From positions 2,728,001-2,792,000 of the forward strand of contig NZ_CP017718.1 in NCBI RefSeq assembly GCF_001854405.1: a DNA stretch of 64,000 bases. Reading direction: 5' to 3'. Under the pieces are notes generated by a model. The model saw only the letters and a program-made list of their open reading frames with translations. It made no database searches and was not told where the DNA came from. Made by a program: the position numbers and the translations under genes. Each line of letters starts with the position of its first letter. Positions within the stretch are counted from its first letter, which is position 1. Shown one piece after another: positions 7,499 through 15,795 of this stretch. The stretch is from Hyphomonas sp. Mor2. Lineage in GTDB: Bacteria > Pseudomonadota > Alphaproteobacteria > Caulobacterales > Hyphomonadaceae.

Positions 7499-7963
7499 AT
7501 GCGCCTATCCCGTTGGCTTGGCCTAAGCCTGCTCGCCGCTGCGTTCACAGCTCCAATGACCCAGGCGGATGACATGCATCTGCGCTATATCACGCTGTTT
7601 GATGGTGGCTGGTACAATGTCGATCCGATCATGCTGCATTGGAAAACGCCGGAAGGTGAGACGTTCTCGAAAAAAATCGGCGCGAAGATCGGGAAAGGCG
7701 AGGCCTGGTGCTATGACCTGAAAAAGGATGGCCGCGTACCAACCGGCTCACAAGTCTGGATCATCGCCAAGATCGAGTCCGGCGAAAACAAGAACTGCAA
7801 GAAAAATCGCAAGCACATCTATGACGAGAACAGCAACGCGATCTGGTGGCTCGAAATGTACGGCACCACGATGAATAATAATCGGTGCATGAACGCGCCT
7901 GAGAAAAATCAGGAATACACGCCCGATATTCGGATCAAGGGCAACTCTACCGATTGCGAGTAA
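7499..7963 (+). CDS. Small secreted protein, unknown function
   Basis: Starts MRLSRWLGLSLLAAAFTAPMTQA, a typical Sec signal peptide, with GGAGGATCCACC before the ATG. The mature part of about 130 residues has four Cys (WCYDL, NKNCKK, NNRCMN, TDCE), enough for two disulfides, and is rich in Lys, Asn and aromatic residues (GGWYNVDP, AIWWLEMYG). It looks like a small exported beta-rich protein. No family recognised. It is followed after 70 bases by another secreted Cys-containing protein on the same strand, and the two probably form an operon. Confidence 0.75.
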   Translation: MRLSRWLGLSLLAAAFTAPMTQADDMHLRYITLFDGGWYNVDPIMLHWKTPEGETFSKKIGAKIGKGEAWCYDLKKDGRVPTGSQVWIIAKIESGENKNCKKNRKHIYDENSNAIWWLEMYGTTMNNNRCMNAPEKNQEYTPDIRIKGNSTDCE

Positions 7964-8033
7964 ACCCCCACACACCAAGCGCGCCTGGCGTGGCGCGGAT
8001 CCCGTAACGTCCAATTCTCAGGAGCGCGCCCCC

Positions 8034-8555
8034 ATGAAACATCTGATCTCGAAAGCCGGATTGATACTCGCTTGCATAGCCCTCGCCCCGACAGCAAGCG
8101 CAACCTGTGACATCACGCAGACCAAATGCTGGATCAATGACGGAAAGTGCAACATCAAATTCAAGAACAAAACCGGCGATTCCGGGGGCTCTGACGGGAC
8201 GTCCAACTTGAATCAAACCTCTTCGGCGCAAACCATCACCGTCAAAGCCAAGGATTCCAGCAACGACAAAACTGGCAACAAGCTGAACATTCTCGCTGGC
8301 GCCAGCAAGACGATGAATATCGAAAAGAAGGCCAAGAAGGACTTTGACTATATCATGTTGGAATCAGCGGATTTCGGATCCGTCCGGTCGTCCAAGATTT
8401 CGTGCGAGGAAATCCTCGAGGTTCTCGACGGCAATGGGACCTGCAAAGCCTTTCATGGCGCCGTGACCAACAGCGCCGGCGCGATTGCCTGGTATATTGG
8501 CTATCAGTGCGATGGCGGGAATGTTGGCGGCCCGAACGATGCGATCGCGCGCTAG
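8034..8555 (+). CDS. Secreted cysteine-containing protein, unknown function
   Basis: A 173-residue protein with a signal peptide (MKHLISKAGLILACIALAPTA) and six Cys in the mature part: three in the first 20 residues (TCDITQTKCWINDGKC) and three in the C-terminal third (SCEEI, GTCKA, YQCDG). Between them is a Ser/Thr/Lys-rich, probably beta-stranded stretch. CAGGAGCGCGCCCCC precedes the ATG. No homologue recognised. It shares size, export signal, Lys/Asn-rich composition and orientation with the gene before it, but I see no clear sequence repeat between the two. Confidence 0.72.
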   Translation: MKHLISKAGLILACIALAPTASATCDITQTKCWINDGKCNIKFKNKTGDSGGSDGTSNLNQTSSAQTITVKAKDSSNDKTGNKLNILAGASKTMNIEKKAKKDFDYIMLESADFGSVRSSKISCEEILEVLDGNGTCKAFHGAVTNSAGAIAWYIGYQCDGGNVGGPNDAIAR

Positions 8556-8576
8556 AAGCGCGCAACCTTAAAGCAA

Positions 8577-9287
8577 TCAAGCCTTATCTTGTGCGACGCC
8601 TGAAGCAAGCTCCGGGTCGAGATAGTCAGCGGTTATGCGCTTGTCGGCCTTTTCCAAGCGCCATGTATAATAGGCAAAGGCCATCCAGCCGAGATGGAAC
8701 AGAACGCCGGCGATCAGCGCCAACCAGCCTGGAATCGGGCCGACATGGGCGCGGTGCAGATATTCCTCGACCGAGCCGACATCGGTGGGGTGCATGCCAA
8801 TCTTGGCATAATAGGCCGCCGCCTGGATGATAAAGAGCCAACCATAGTTGCGGCGCAATCGGCGCCCAATCGCCCGCATGCCCGATATTCTGTGGCGCGG
8901 ACGCATATAATCGTCCGAAAGCGCTGTCCCCTTGTCCATGGCGATCTGCGCGCCCTGGCCCCGCAGCATCGGGACATAGTTGGTGATCTCGATCATCCGC
9001 GCCCGGAACTTCCATACATAGAAATAACGATAGCGGCGGGCTTCGAGGATCAGGAACATGGCAGACAATAGCCCGACCAGAACGATGGGCAGCGGCGAGG
9101 CCTGCTCATTGGCGAAACTGACCGAAAACGCGATGCCAGTAGAGACCACCGCCCAGTTCGTCGTCATATCCAGCCGCTGCCGCCAGATCGTCGAGCGATA
9201 GACTTCGGCGCGGTATAGGTGCGCGAGCGCGCCAATTTCTGCACTTCCGGCAATGGCTTCTGGCGGATCTTCATCAGCATCGATCAT
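8577..9287 (-). CDS. DUF2270 membrane protein
   Basis: A 236-residue inner-membrane protein. The N-terminal part (EIGALAHLYRAEVYRSTIWRQ) and following helices (NWAVVSTGIAFSVSF, LPIVLVGLLSAMFLILEARRY) match DUF2270, a family of predicted integral membrane proteins without known function. Another two membrane helices lie near the C-terminus (GWLALIAGVLFHLGWMAFAYY). The gene is convergent with the secreted-protein pair and followed upstream by another minus-strand gene 23 bases away. Confidence 0.8.
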   Translation of the reverse strand: MIDADEDPPEAIAGSAEIGALAHLYRAEVYRSTIWRQRLDMTTNWAVVSTGIAFSVSFANEQASPLPIVLVGLLSAMFLILEARRYRYFYVWKFRARMIEITNYVPMLRGQGAQIAMDKGTALSDDYMRPRHRISGMRAIGRRLRRNYGWLFIIQAAAYYAKIGMHPTDVGSVEEYLHRAHVGPIPGWLALIAGVLFHLGWMAFAYYTWRLEKADKRITADYLDPELASGVAQDKA

Positions 9288-9310
9288 GGGTCAGGTATAG
9301 CCTGAATCGG

Positions 9311-10060
9311 TCAGCCGCCAATCTGGCTTTTCCGCGCATCGCAATAGCCATGGTCCTGAATGGCGCGGTAGCCCTCGAGAACGCGGCGGACGTAGCGGGT
9401 ATCCTCATCGCTATCCACGGCTCGAATGCGGGGCAACAAGGTGAGCACGTCGCCGTCTATCCGTGCGCGCCAGATCGCGTAACGAAGGTTGCCGGGTGCG
9501 TCCGTGTAGAGCAGCGCGCGTTCAAATTGCTCGCGATCGCAGCGCACCATGGCCAGCTCTGCCGCGGCATGCGCCAGATTGGGCTTTTCGAACGAAGACG
9601 CCGTCCGGGTCAGGTCCAGCAAGGCATTGTTCAGGGACGAGGCCCCCTCGGGATCGGTTTCCATCAGTCGAGTGCCAGCCGAAAGCAAAGCGTCAGCCCG
9701 GCCGAAATTCAGAGGTTCTGACCGGTCTCTGGCAACCCGTATCAGCGCTTCGGGCCCACCTTCGCGCAAGATCGGTTCGGCCTTCTGCCAGCCATAATCT
9801 GGATAGTTCTCTGCGGATCGCGCCTTTTGTCCAAGCCGGGTTTCCCAACGGGCCACCAGGCTCGGCTCTCCGGATTTCTGCGCGGTCTCGAGGAAGGCGG
9901 GCGCCAGACGTGTGCGCTTGTCCTCTGGCAGGACCAGGGCTGCACCCCAGGCCGCATCGAGGAGACACGCGGCTTCAGATTTTTTGCAAGGCGCAGGTTG
10001 CGCAGATGCGCTCCATCCTGTGATCATCAGGACGAGGACGGCAAGAAAAGGCCATTTCAT
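9311..10060 (-). CDS. Exported helical-repeat protein, unknown function
   Basis: A 249-residue protein starting MKWPFLAVLVLMITGWSASAQ, a clear signal peptide. The rest is mostly alpha-helical with Ala/Leu/Arg-rich segments resembling TPR or Sel1-type repeats (AAELAMVRCDREQFERALLY), but no repeat is regular enough to name. Four Cys residues are present, including CKKSEAACLL near the new N-terminus and YCDARKS at the end. A periplasmic location is inferred. Another protein of similar style is encoded at 27794-28657 (periplasmic, helical, Cys-pair), so this may be a lineage-specific family. Confidence 0.7.
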   Translation of the reverse strand: MKWPFLAVLVLMITGWSASAQPAPCKKSEAACLLDAAWGAALVLPEDKRTRLAPAFLETAQKSGEPSLVARWETRLGQKARSAENYPDYGWQKAEPILREGGPEALIRVARDRSEPLNFGRADALLSAGTRLMETDPEGASSLNNALLDLTRTASSFEKPNLAHAAAELAMVRCDREQFERALLYTDAPGNLRYAIWRARIDGDVLTLLPRIRAVDSDEDTRYVRRVLEGYRAIQDHGYCDARKSQIGG

Positions 10061-10121
10061 GTGGCGGACTTAGCCAACTCTACCTGAACCCAAGCTGAGT
10101 AAGCACAAAGGAAACAGCGCT

Positions 10122-10589
10122 CTAACCACGCCCACGATAGGGGGCGACGCCAGTGTCCGGGACGTAAAGCCCCTCCGGGATGTCACCTGTCTGCCAGAAC
10201 ACATCGATCGGGATGCCGCCGCGCGGATACCAGTATCCGCTAATTCGCAGCCAACGCGGCTCGAGCAGCGACGCAATGTCTTTGCCGACCTTCAGCGTGC
10301 AGTCCTCATGAAAGCTGCCATGATTGCGAAAACTGGTCAGGAAAAGTTTCAGGCTCTTGCTCTCGACCAGCCAGTCGCCGGGCGCGTAGTCAATGACCAG
10401 GTGAGCAAAGTCCGGCTGACCGGTAACGGGGCAGAGCGAGGTAAACTCAGGACAGACAAAGCGCGCCAGGTAGAGCGTGTCGGGGTGCGGGTTCGCGACC
10501 CGCTCGAGCTGCGCCTCATCCGGCGAGGTCGGCGCCTCGGTTTGCTGCCCCAGTTGATCGAGACCAGAATAGATATCCTTGTCAACCAT
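10122..10589 (-). CDS. queF: NADPH-dependent 7-cyano-7-deazaguanine reductase
   Basis: QueF reduces preQ0 to preQ1 in queuosine tRNA modification. At 155 residues it is the short (YkvM-type) form. The catalytic Cys is C53 in [11 protein letters not shown], and the QueF signature ESKSLKLFL is at residues 76-84, just after the tunnel-fold strand. The His/Glu pair in FHEDC is also present. The start at 10589 is separated by one base from the stop of the antiporter gene upstream, so the two are co-transcribed, though no functional link is obvious. Confidence 0.95.
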   Translation of the reverse strand: MVDKDIYSGLDQLGQQTEAPTSPDEAQLERVANPHPDTLYLARFVCPEFTSLCPVTGQPDFAHLVIDYAPGDWLVESKSLKLFLTSFRNHGSFHEDCTLKVGKDIASLLEPRWLRISGYWYPRGGIPIDVFWQTGDIPEGLYVPDTGVAPYRGRG

Positions 10590-10590
10590 T

Positions 10591-11610
10591 TCAGCCCCCG
10601 AAGGTTGGGATCAGTTCGAAACGCAGGCCCATATACAGGAAGTAGGCGGCGAGCAGAATACCGCCCTCCCAGCGGGCGATCTTGCGACCGGTAAAGGCGA
10701 AGATGTAGAGCAGCACGATCGACAGGAAGATCGCGCCCATATCTGTCCAGGTGACGATGCTGGCGGCCTGACCAAATTGCATCGCGGCGACCTCAAGCGG
10801 CACGTTCGTGTCAATCAGTGAGAACGGATAAACGATCGCCGAGATGCCCAGAATGCCGAGAATGTTGAACACATTCGAGCCAAGAACATTGCCCAGGGCC
10901 ACATCGGCCTTGCCTTTGCGCGCGGCCATGATCGAGGTGACCAGTTCTGGCAGGCTGGTCCCGATCGCGACAATGGATATCCCGATCACGGTCTCTGACA
11001 CGCCGAACAGCCGCGCGGCGTCCGAGCCGCCCTCCACCAGAAACTTGGCGCCAAAGATCACACCGACAATACCGGCCACCGTCATGATCAGAGCGAGCCA
11101 GATCGGGTCGTCATGATCAAACTCTTCAGCCTCATGCTGGTGCATATTCGCAGCGGCGCTATTGGCCTGTCGGTCAAGGATGACGGAGACGATCAGGTAG
11201 GCAATCAGCAGGGCCGTGAACAAGATCCCGATCGTGCGCGTGAACTCACCCAGCCAGACAATGATGGCGAACACGATCGTCACCGCGACCATGAACAGGC
11301 CATCGCGCATCAGCGATTTCGGATCCGTGGTGATCGCCTTCACAAACGCCGCGGCACCGATGACCAGCATGATATTGGCAACATTCGAGCCAATAACGTT
11401 TCCGATCGAAATGCCGACTGCGCCTTCGTGCAGGGCTTCGAGGCTGGTCACGAGTTCCGGCAGGCTGGTTCCAAAGCCGACCAGGGTCAGGCCGATCACC
11501 AGTTCCGACATGCCGGCTTTGCGCGCCACGCCGACCGATCCACGCACAAGCGCTTCGCCACCCGCAAAGAGCAACAGGAAGCCGCCCAGGATCAACATGG
11601 TCATCATCAT
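10591..11610 (-). CDS. Calcium/sodium antiporter family protein
   Basis: A YrbG-like cation exchanger of the inner membrane, about 339 residues. Two inverted halves each carry the alpha-repeat signature: [12 protein letters not shown] with [11 protein letters not shown], and [12 protein letters not shown] with [11 protein letters not shown]. About ten membrane helices are visible. I start at the first of three consecutive ATGs (11610), with GGGAGC upstream; the frame is open to 11781 but the extra part is Arg/Cys-rich and non-hydrophobic. It is the first gene of a pair with queF. Confidence 0.92.
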   Translation of the reverse strand: MMMTMLILGGFLLLFAGGEALVRGSVGVARKAGMSELVIGLTLVGFGTSLPELVTSLEALHEGAVGISIGNVIGSNVANIMLVIGAAAFVKAITTDPKSLMRDGLFMVAVTIVFAIIVWLGEFTRTIGILFTALLIAYLIVSVILDRQANSAAANMHQHEAEEFDHDDPIWLALIMTVAGIVGVIFGAKFLVEGGSDAARLFGVSETVIGISIVAIGTSLPELVTSIMAARKGKADVALGNVLGSNVFNILGILGISAIVYPFSLIDTNVPLEVAAMQFGQAASIVTWTDMGAIFLSIVLLYIFAFTGRKIARWEGGILLAAYFLYMGLRFELIPTFGG

Positions 11611-11719
11611 CGGCGTATTTTTGCTCCCATTCGCTTGGCGGGTATATGTGTACCCTTGCCAAGATGTCCATGCGGGTAAATGATTTCCGCTGTCACGAAC
11701 ACCCCCGGAGCACGCTCTT

Positions 11720-12196
11720 ATGCAGTCCAGGATTTTCTTTCTCGCCGGCGCGCTGGCCCTCACTCTGCCCGCTTGCACCACGATTGGTCAAACATCTGAA
11801 GTCACGGCCGAATTTTCTCAAGCGGCAACATCCGCCCGCATCGCCGCGATCCTGGCAGAGCAGCAGGCGGCCTGGAATAGCGGCGATATTGATGGGTTCA
11901 TGCAAGCTTACTGGCGGTCCCCAGATCTGCGCTTCGCCTCTGGAGGCAGCGTCACCCGTGGCTGGCAGGAGACCCGTGATCGCTACCATGCGCGGTACTC
12001 GAACCGGGCGCTGATGGGGACGCTCAGCTTTGACGCGCTGGACGTTGATGTGTTGTCGGAGGAGGCTGCGATTGTTCATGGCGCCTGGGCGCTCCAGCGG
12101 GATAATGACCGTCCGTCCGGACTGTTCACTCTGGTCTTCAAGCGAATGGATGGTCAGTGGAAGATCGTCAGCGACACAACGACATCGGCGGATTGA
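11720..12196 (+). CDS. SnoaL/DUF4440-like lipoprotein
   Basis: Starts MQSRIFFLAGALALTLPAC, a lipoprotein signal with lipobox LPAC, so the mature protein should be anchored in the envelope. The remaining 140 residues fit the NTF2-like DUF4440/SnoaL fold: an N-terminal helix (IAAILAEQQAAWNSGDIDGFMQAYW) followed by strands ending in FTLVFKRMDGQWKIVSD. Members are often found with no proven enzyme activity. The VOC gene starts three bases after its stop, suggesting co-expression. Confidence 0.85.
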   Translation: MQSRIFFLAGALALTLPACTTIGQTSEVTAEFSQAATSARIAAILAEQQAAWNSGDIDGFMQAYWRSPDLRFASGGSVTRGWQETRDRYHARYSNRALMGTLSFDALDVDVLSEEAAIVHGAWALQRDNDRPSGLFTLVFKRMDGQWKIVSDTTTSAD

Positions 12197-12198
12197 TC

Positions 12199-12939
12199 AT
12201 GACCTTGCCTCGCATTCGACAACTGGTTTTCGCCTCCAATGATATCGAAGACATTGATCGCCTCCGGCATGTGCTCGACCTGGGTGAGGGCTTTGTCGAT
12301 CCAGGCGTCAACGTGTTTGGACTGACCAATGGTGTATTCGCCCTCGGCGACCAGTTCCTGGAAGTCGTCGTCCCGGTCGAGGAGAATACGGCAGCCGGGC
12401 GCTTCATCACACGCACAGGGGGTATGGGTGGCTATATGGCGATCTTCCAGACCGACGATCTTGCCGGCGTCCGACGCCGCACGGATGACCTTCATATCCG
12501 ACGCGTCTGGAACATTGACCGATCCGATATCTCAGCCAGCCACCTGCATCCGGCGGACATCGGCGCCGCCATCGTCTCCATTGATGAAGCCCATCCGGAA
12601 GGCTCATGGCTCTGGGGCGGGCCGGGCTGGCGCGACAAGAGCCGTCCCGGCGCGCTGACCCGTTTGAACGTGACCGCGTCCGATCCGCAGGCGCTGAGCG
12701 AGCGCTGGGGCCGGGTTCTGCGGGTCCCGTCACAACCGCTCGGGCACGATGTCTTCGAACTGGAACTGGGCACGCACACCGTTTCCTTTGAACCGGGTGA
12801 TCGAGATTTTCTGTCGGAATACACCTTGCAGCACCCGGATGCCGCAGCCTGCCTGAAACGGGCGCGCGCGATCGGTCTGGAGACCGATAATCGCTCGTTC
12901 ATGTTCACCGGTGTGCGCATTTCTATTTCTTCTGATTGA
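12199..12939 (+). CDS. VOC/glyoxalase-like domain protein
   Basis: A 246-residue protein with two glyoxalase-type beta-alpha-beta units. Unit one starts LPRIRQLVFASNDIED and contains LGDQFLEVVVPV; unit two starts at about LTRLNVTASDPQALSERW and ends with DVFELELGTHTVSF. It resembles the glyoxalase-like domain 3 group, which contains few characterised members. The ligand or metal residues are not certain. ATG at 12199 is chosen because the frame upstream overlaps the SnoaL gene. Confidence 0.82.
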   Translation: MTLPRIRQLVFASNDIEDIDRLRHVLDLGEGFVDPGVNVFGLTNGVFALGDQFLEVVVPVEENTAAGRFITRTGGMGGYMAIFQTDDLAGVRRRTDDLHIRRVWNIDRSDISASHLHPADIGAAIVSIDEAHPEGSWLWGGPGWRDKSRPGALTRLNVTASDPQALSERWGRVLRVPSQPLGHDVFELELGTHTVSFEPGDRDFLSEYTLQHPDAAACLKRARAIGLETDNRSFMFTGVRISISSD

Positions 12940-13006
12940 TCCTGATTGGCAGCGCGCTAAAACCTGCTGGGATGAATCGCGCGTGGGACCGGAGAGGCAA
13001 GCAGGC

Positions 13007-13879
13007 ATGAATCAGGGCACACTTGATCTGGACACCAGCACCTCACGTCTGGAAACGGCCGTCGAGGGCAGCGTTTTTCGCAATTTCATAACCACCCTGA
13101 TTATCGTGAATGCGATTATTTTGGGGATCCTCACTTATGAACGATCATTGCCAAGTGGTGTTGTCGGATCGCTGAGCTGGGTTGATCAGGCGGTCACGAT
13201 CATTTTCGCCATCGAGATCGGGCTGAAACTGTTCGTCTATCGCTTGAATTTCTTCCGTTCCGGCTGGAACTGGTTTGACTTTCTCGTGGTCGGAATATCG
13301 CTCATTCCTGGCGGCGCCGCCTTCTCGGTCCTGCGGGCCTTGCGCGTGCTCAGGGTATTGCGGCTGTTGCATATCGTGCCGATGATGCGGCGGATTACAG
13401 AGGCCCTGCTCAACGCCTTGCCCGGCATGGGCGCTATTCTCGCGGTGCTCGCTCTGCTCACCTATGTCGGCGCAGTCATGGCGACCAATATGTATGGCAA
13501 TACGGATGACCCCGAGGTCCTCGAACTGTTTGGCGACCTGCCAAGCTCCGCCTATTCACTGTTCCAGGTCATGACCATGGATGGATGGCGCTTTGAAGTG
13601 GTCCAAAAAGTGGTCGATGACGGGCACCCTTATGCGCCGCTTTTCTTCCTGATTTTCATCTTTGTCGCGAGTTTCGCGGTCCTGAACTTGTTCATCGCCT
13701 TGATCGTCGATGCGCTAGCCGAAGAACAGCGTGCGGCCACGGATGACCATCTCGATGAAATCGAGGAAGAAATGGATGAAGAATTCGATTCGGCCGACAA
13801 GGAACGTGATCAGATCATCGAGATGCTGACCGAGCTCAAGAAAGACATTGCCGCCCTGAAGGCCGAAAAGCCGGATTAA
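13007..13879 (+). CDS. Voltage-gated cation channel (BacNav-like) with TMDGW filter
   Basis: A 290-residue six-helix channel subunit, expected to form tetramers in the inner membrane. The voltage sensor S4 has Arg at 110, 113, 116 and 119 (VLRALRVLRVLRLL). The pore helix FQVMT leads to the filter T190-M-D-G-W194. NaChBac and NavAb have TLESW here, while domain I of eukaryotic calcium channels has TMEGW. S6 is followed by an acidic neck and a coiled coil (EIEEEMDEEFDS...IEMLTELKKDIAALK), as in BacNav. The start at 13007 was chosen over 12911 to avoid a Cys/Trp-rich extension. Confidence 0.9.
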   Translation: MNQGTLDLDTSTSRLETAVEGSVFRNFITTLIIVNAIILGILTYERSLPSGVVGSLSWVDQAVTIIFAIEIGLKLFVYRLNFFRSGWNWFDFLVVGISLIPGGAAFSVLRALRVLRVLRLLHIVPMMRRITEALLNALPGMGAILAVLALLTYVGAVMATNMYGNTDDPEVLELFGDLPSSAYSLFQVMTMDGWRFEVVQKVVDDGHPYAPLFFLIFIFVASFAVLNLFIALIVDALAEEQRAATDDHLDEIEEEMDEEFDSADKERDQIIEMLTELKKDIAALKAEKPD

Positions 13880-13884
13880 TCTCC

Positions 13885-13921
13885 AAAAAAACGTCCCGCC
13901 AGCAAGGGAACTGACGGGACG
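13885..13921 (-). terminator. Intrinsic terminator of the fasciclin gene
   Basis: On the minus strand CGTCCCGTCAG pairs with CTGGCGGGACG (one G-U) around TTCCCTTG, followed by seven T. It may also end the convergent channel transcript less efficiently. Confidence 0.8.
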
Positions 13922-13977
13922 ATGCCGAAAAGCCGTTTGGGGGGACGCGAGACTTCCCGGCAAATTTTTGGTGGGCT

Positions 13978-14544
13978 CTAACCAGCTGGCAAAAGCACTG
14001 TATCGATCACGTGGATCACACCGTTTGAGGCACCGACGTCTGCCGCAATCACGGTTGCGGAAGATCCAGGCGCTGTCAGCACAACACCATCGGTTCCGTC
14101 CACAGACAAATCACCATTGAGTGTGCTGGCTGTGATTTGCTGACCGGCAAGATCCTTTGACTTCACTTTCGAGCCAGCGATCACGTGCAGCTTCAGGACC
14201 CCGGCGAGCGCTTCCTTGTTTTCAGGCTGCAGCAAGGTCTCAACGGTCCCTGCGGGTAGCGCTGCAAAAGCTTCATCTGTCGGTGCAAATACGGTCAGAG
14301 GGCCTTCACTTTTCAGGGCGTCAACCAGGCCCGCAGCTTCAGCCGCAGCGAGAAGCGTCGAGAAAGAACCCGCCGCGGCAGCGGTTTCAACAATGTCTGA
14401 TTTTTCGGCCTTGTGCGTTTCACCAGCAATCATGGCGTTGTGGCTGACATGGGTGGCCTGAACTGTGCTCTTGGACGCGCATTGCTGCGCAAAAGTGGGC
14501 GCGGCGAACAGGCTGGCGGAAACGAGAAGAGTAGCGAGTTTCAC
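13978..14544 (-). CDS. Secreted fasciclin-domain protein
   Basis: A 188-residue exported protein with one FAS1 domain. The GTG at 14544 gives a clean signal peptide (KLATLLVSASLFAAPTFA) and has GGAG eight bases upstream; a longer frame to 14607 has no such site. The domain carries the usual FAS1 boxes: FSTLLAAAEAAGL, LTVFAPTDEAFAALP and, at the end, ASNGVIHVIDTVLLP. FAS1 proteins mediate adhesion or act as soluble envelope proteins; the role here is unknown. It is monocistronic, with its own terminator. Confidence 0.92.
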   Translation of the reverse strand: MKLATLLVSASLFAAPTFAQQCASKSTVQATHVSHNAMIAGETHKAEKSDIVETAAAAGSFSTLLAAAEAAGLVDALKSEGPLTVFAPTDEAFAALPAGTVETLLQPENKEALAGVLKLHVIAGSKVKSKDLAGQQITASTLNGDLSVDGTDGVVLTAPGSSATVIAADVGASNGVIHVIDTVLLPAG

Positions 14545-14726
14545 GAGGGAATCTCCGTATCTGAATGATGACCCGAACCATATCGGTGTCGATTTCATAT
14601 ACGGCATGATATATAAAATGGTTTTCTTTGTGACTCGTTTTTAATGATCCCCCCAGATGCCCGCTTAACACAGATGTCAGTATTGCCACCTGACAGGCGC
14701 ACCCGATACGCGCTATAGGTGTGGCC

Positions 14727-15428
14727 ATGTCGATGTGGCAACGATTGATTGAGAGCGGAAAGCGCTTGTTTGACGTGGACGTGGAGGATGAACCCCTTCC
14801 GGCGGATCTCGCCTGCGCGCCTGATCCGAACGATGTCGGATTTACCGCCGCCGTTGTCGGTCTAGGCGCCAAGATGGCAAAAGCCGACGGCCGCGTAACC
14901 GATGACGAGATCATGGTCTTTTCGCGCGTGTTTCAGACGGCTCCGAAAGACGCTGCAGCGGTGCGCCGCGTGTTCAATCTCGCCCAGCAAACTGTCCGCG
15001 GTTATGAATCCTATGCCCGAAAAATCGGCCGGAAATACGCCGCGCGACCCTGTTTGCTGGAGGGCGTGCTGGATGGTTTGTTCATGATCGCGACCGCCGA
15101 CGGTATCGTCACCGATGATGAACTATCTTATCTGCGAACCGTCTCGGAAGCGTTCGGCTTCTCTGAAGCCACGTTCCGGCGCATCAAAGCCAGCCATATG
15201 GGCGCGGACCGGGTTGACCCCTATCATATTCTGGGCGTGGCGCATGACGCGGAGTTTGAGGAAATCCGCAAAGTGTACCGCCGCCTGATGGCCGATAATC
15301 ATCCTGATCGCATCATCCAGAATGGGGCGCCGCGCGAGTTTGAGAATGCTGCACATGAGAAAGCTGCCACGATTACCAGCGCCTATGCCAGAATCCGGGC
15401 AGAGCGCGGCTTGATCGCGGTTAATTGA
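14727..15428 (+). CDS. DjlA-like co-chaperone: TerB domain plus J domain
   Basis: About 233 residues. The middle holds an all-helical TerB-like domain with two acidic repeats (KADGRVTDDEI and TADGIVTDDEL), and the C-terminus holds a J domain (DPYHILGV...YRRLMADNHPDR) with the HPD tripeptide needed to stimulate DnaK ATPase. DjlA of E. coli has the same order but also an N-terminal membrane helix, which is missing here, so this form should be cytoplasmic or peripheral. ATG at 14727 or 14733 are both possible starts. Confidence 0.88.
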   Translation: MSMWQRLIESGKRLFDVDVEDEPLPADLACAPDPNDVGFTAAVVGLGAKMAKADGRVTDDEIMVFSRVFQTAPKDAAAVRRVFNLAQQTVRGYESYARKIGRKYAARPCLLEGVLDGLFMIATADGIVTDDELSYLRTVSEAFGFSEATFRRIKASHMGADRVDPYHILGVAHDAEFEEIRKVYRRLMADNHPDRIIQNGAPREFENAAHEKAATITSAYARIRAERGLIAVN

Positions 15429-15449
15429 AGATTGGTCACATTCGAATCG

Positions 15450-15478
15450 TTGACGGCACCTTCCTTGCACGCCATCTA
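15450..15478 (+). promoter_or_regulatory. Candidate promoter for the small membrane protein gene
   Basis: TTGACG at 15450-15455 and CATCTA at 15473-15478, spaced by 17 bases, lie about 20 bases before the ATG at 15499. The -10 is weak. Confidence 0.4.
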
Positions 15479-15498
15479 AGTGTTAAGAAGAGGCTACC

Positions 15499-15792
15499 AT
15501 GACCGCGACTCATACTGCACCGTTCGGTTTTCCACACAATCTGCTGGCTCTGCTGCGCCGGGCCGGAAACCTTGCCGCGAAGGGCCTGCTTGCGGTCGCG
15601 ATTATTTTCATGGCCGGCATGATTGCCGTGGCCACGGCTGTGGCAGGGCTCGCCCTCGCAGCTTTTGCGATCATTTTGCGGCTCACCGGGTCGAAAGATG
15701 ATCTGCCGCACACGCGGTATGACGAAACGGCCGATAATGGCACGATTACGCTGGAAGCGAAGAAAACGCCGCGCGGCTGGACGGTCGAGTAA
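15499..15792 (+). CDS. Small membrane protein, unknown function
   Basis: A 97-residue protein with a soluble start, one long hydrophobic region (about residues 28-62, LLAVAIIFMAGMIAVATAVAG and onwards, one or two helices) and a short polar tail (GTITLEAKKTPRGWTVE). GAAGAGG precedes the ATG and it has its own candidate promoter. It ends three bases before the MscS stop codon on the other strand. No family recognised with confidence. Confidence 0.68.
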   Translation: MTATHTAPFGFPHNLLALLRRAGNLAAKGLLAVAIIFMAGMIAVATAVAGLALAAFAIILRLTGSKDDLPHTRYDETADNGTITLEAKKTPRGWTVE

Positions 15793-15795
15793 GCG

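Noticed and set aside
12911-13006. N-terminal extension of the voltage-gated channel
   Set aside because: It overlaps the end of the VOC gene, is rich in Trp and Cys and has no ribosome binding site; 13007 is preferred.
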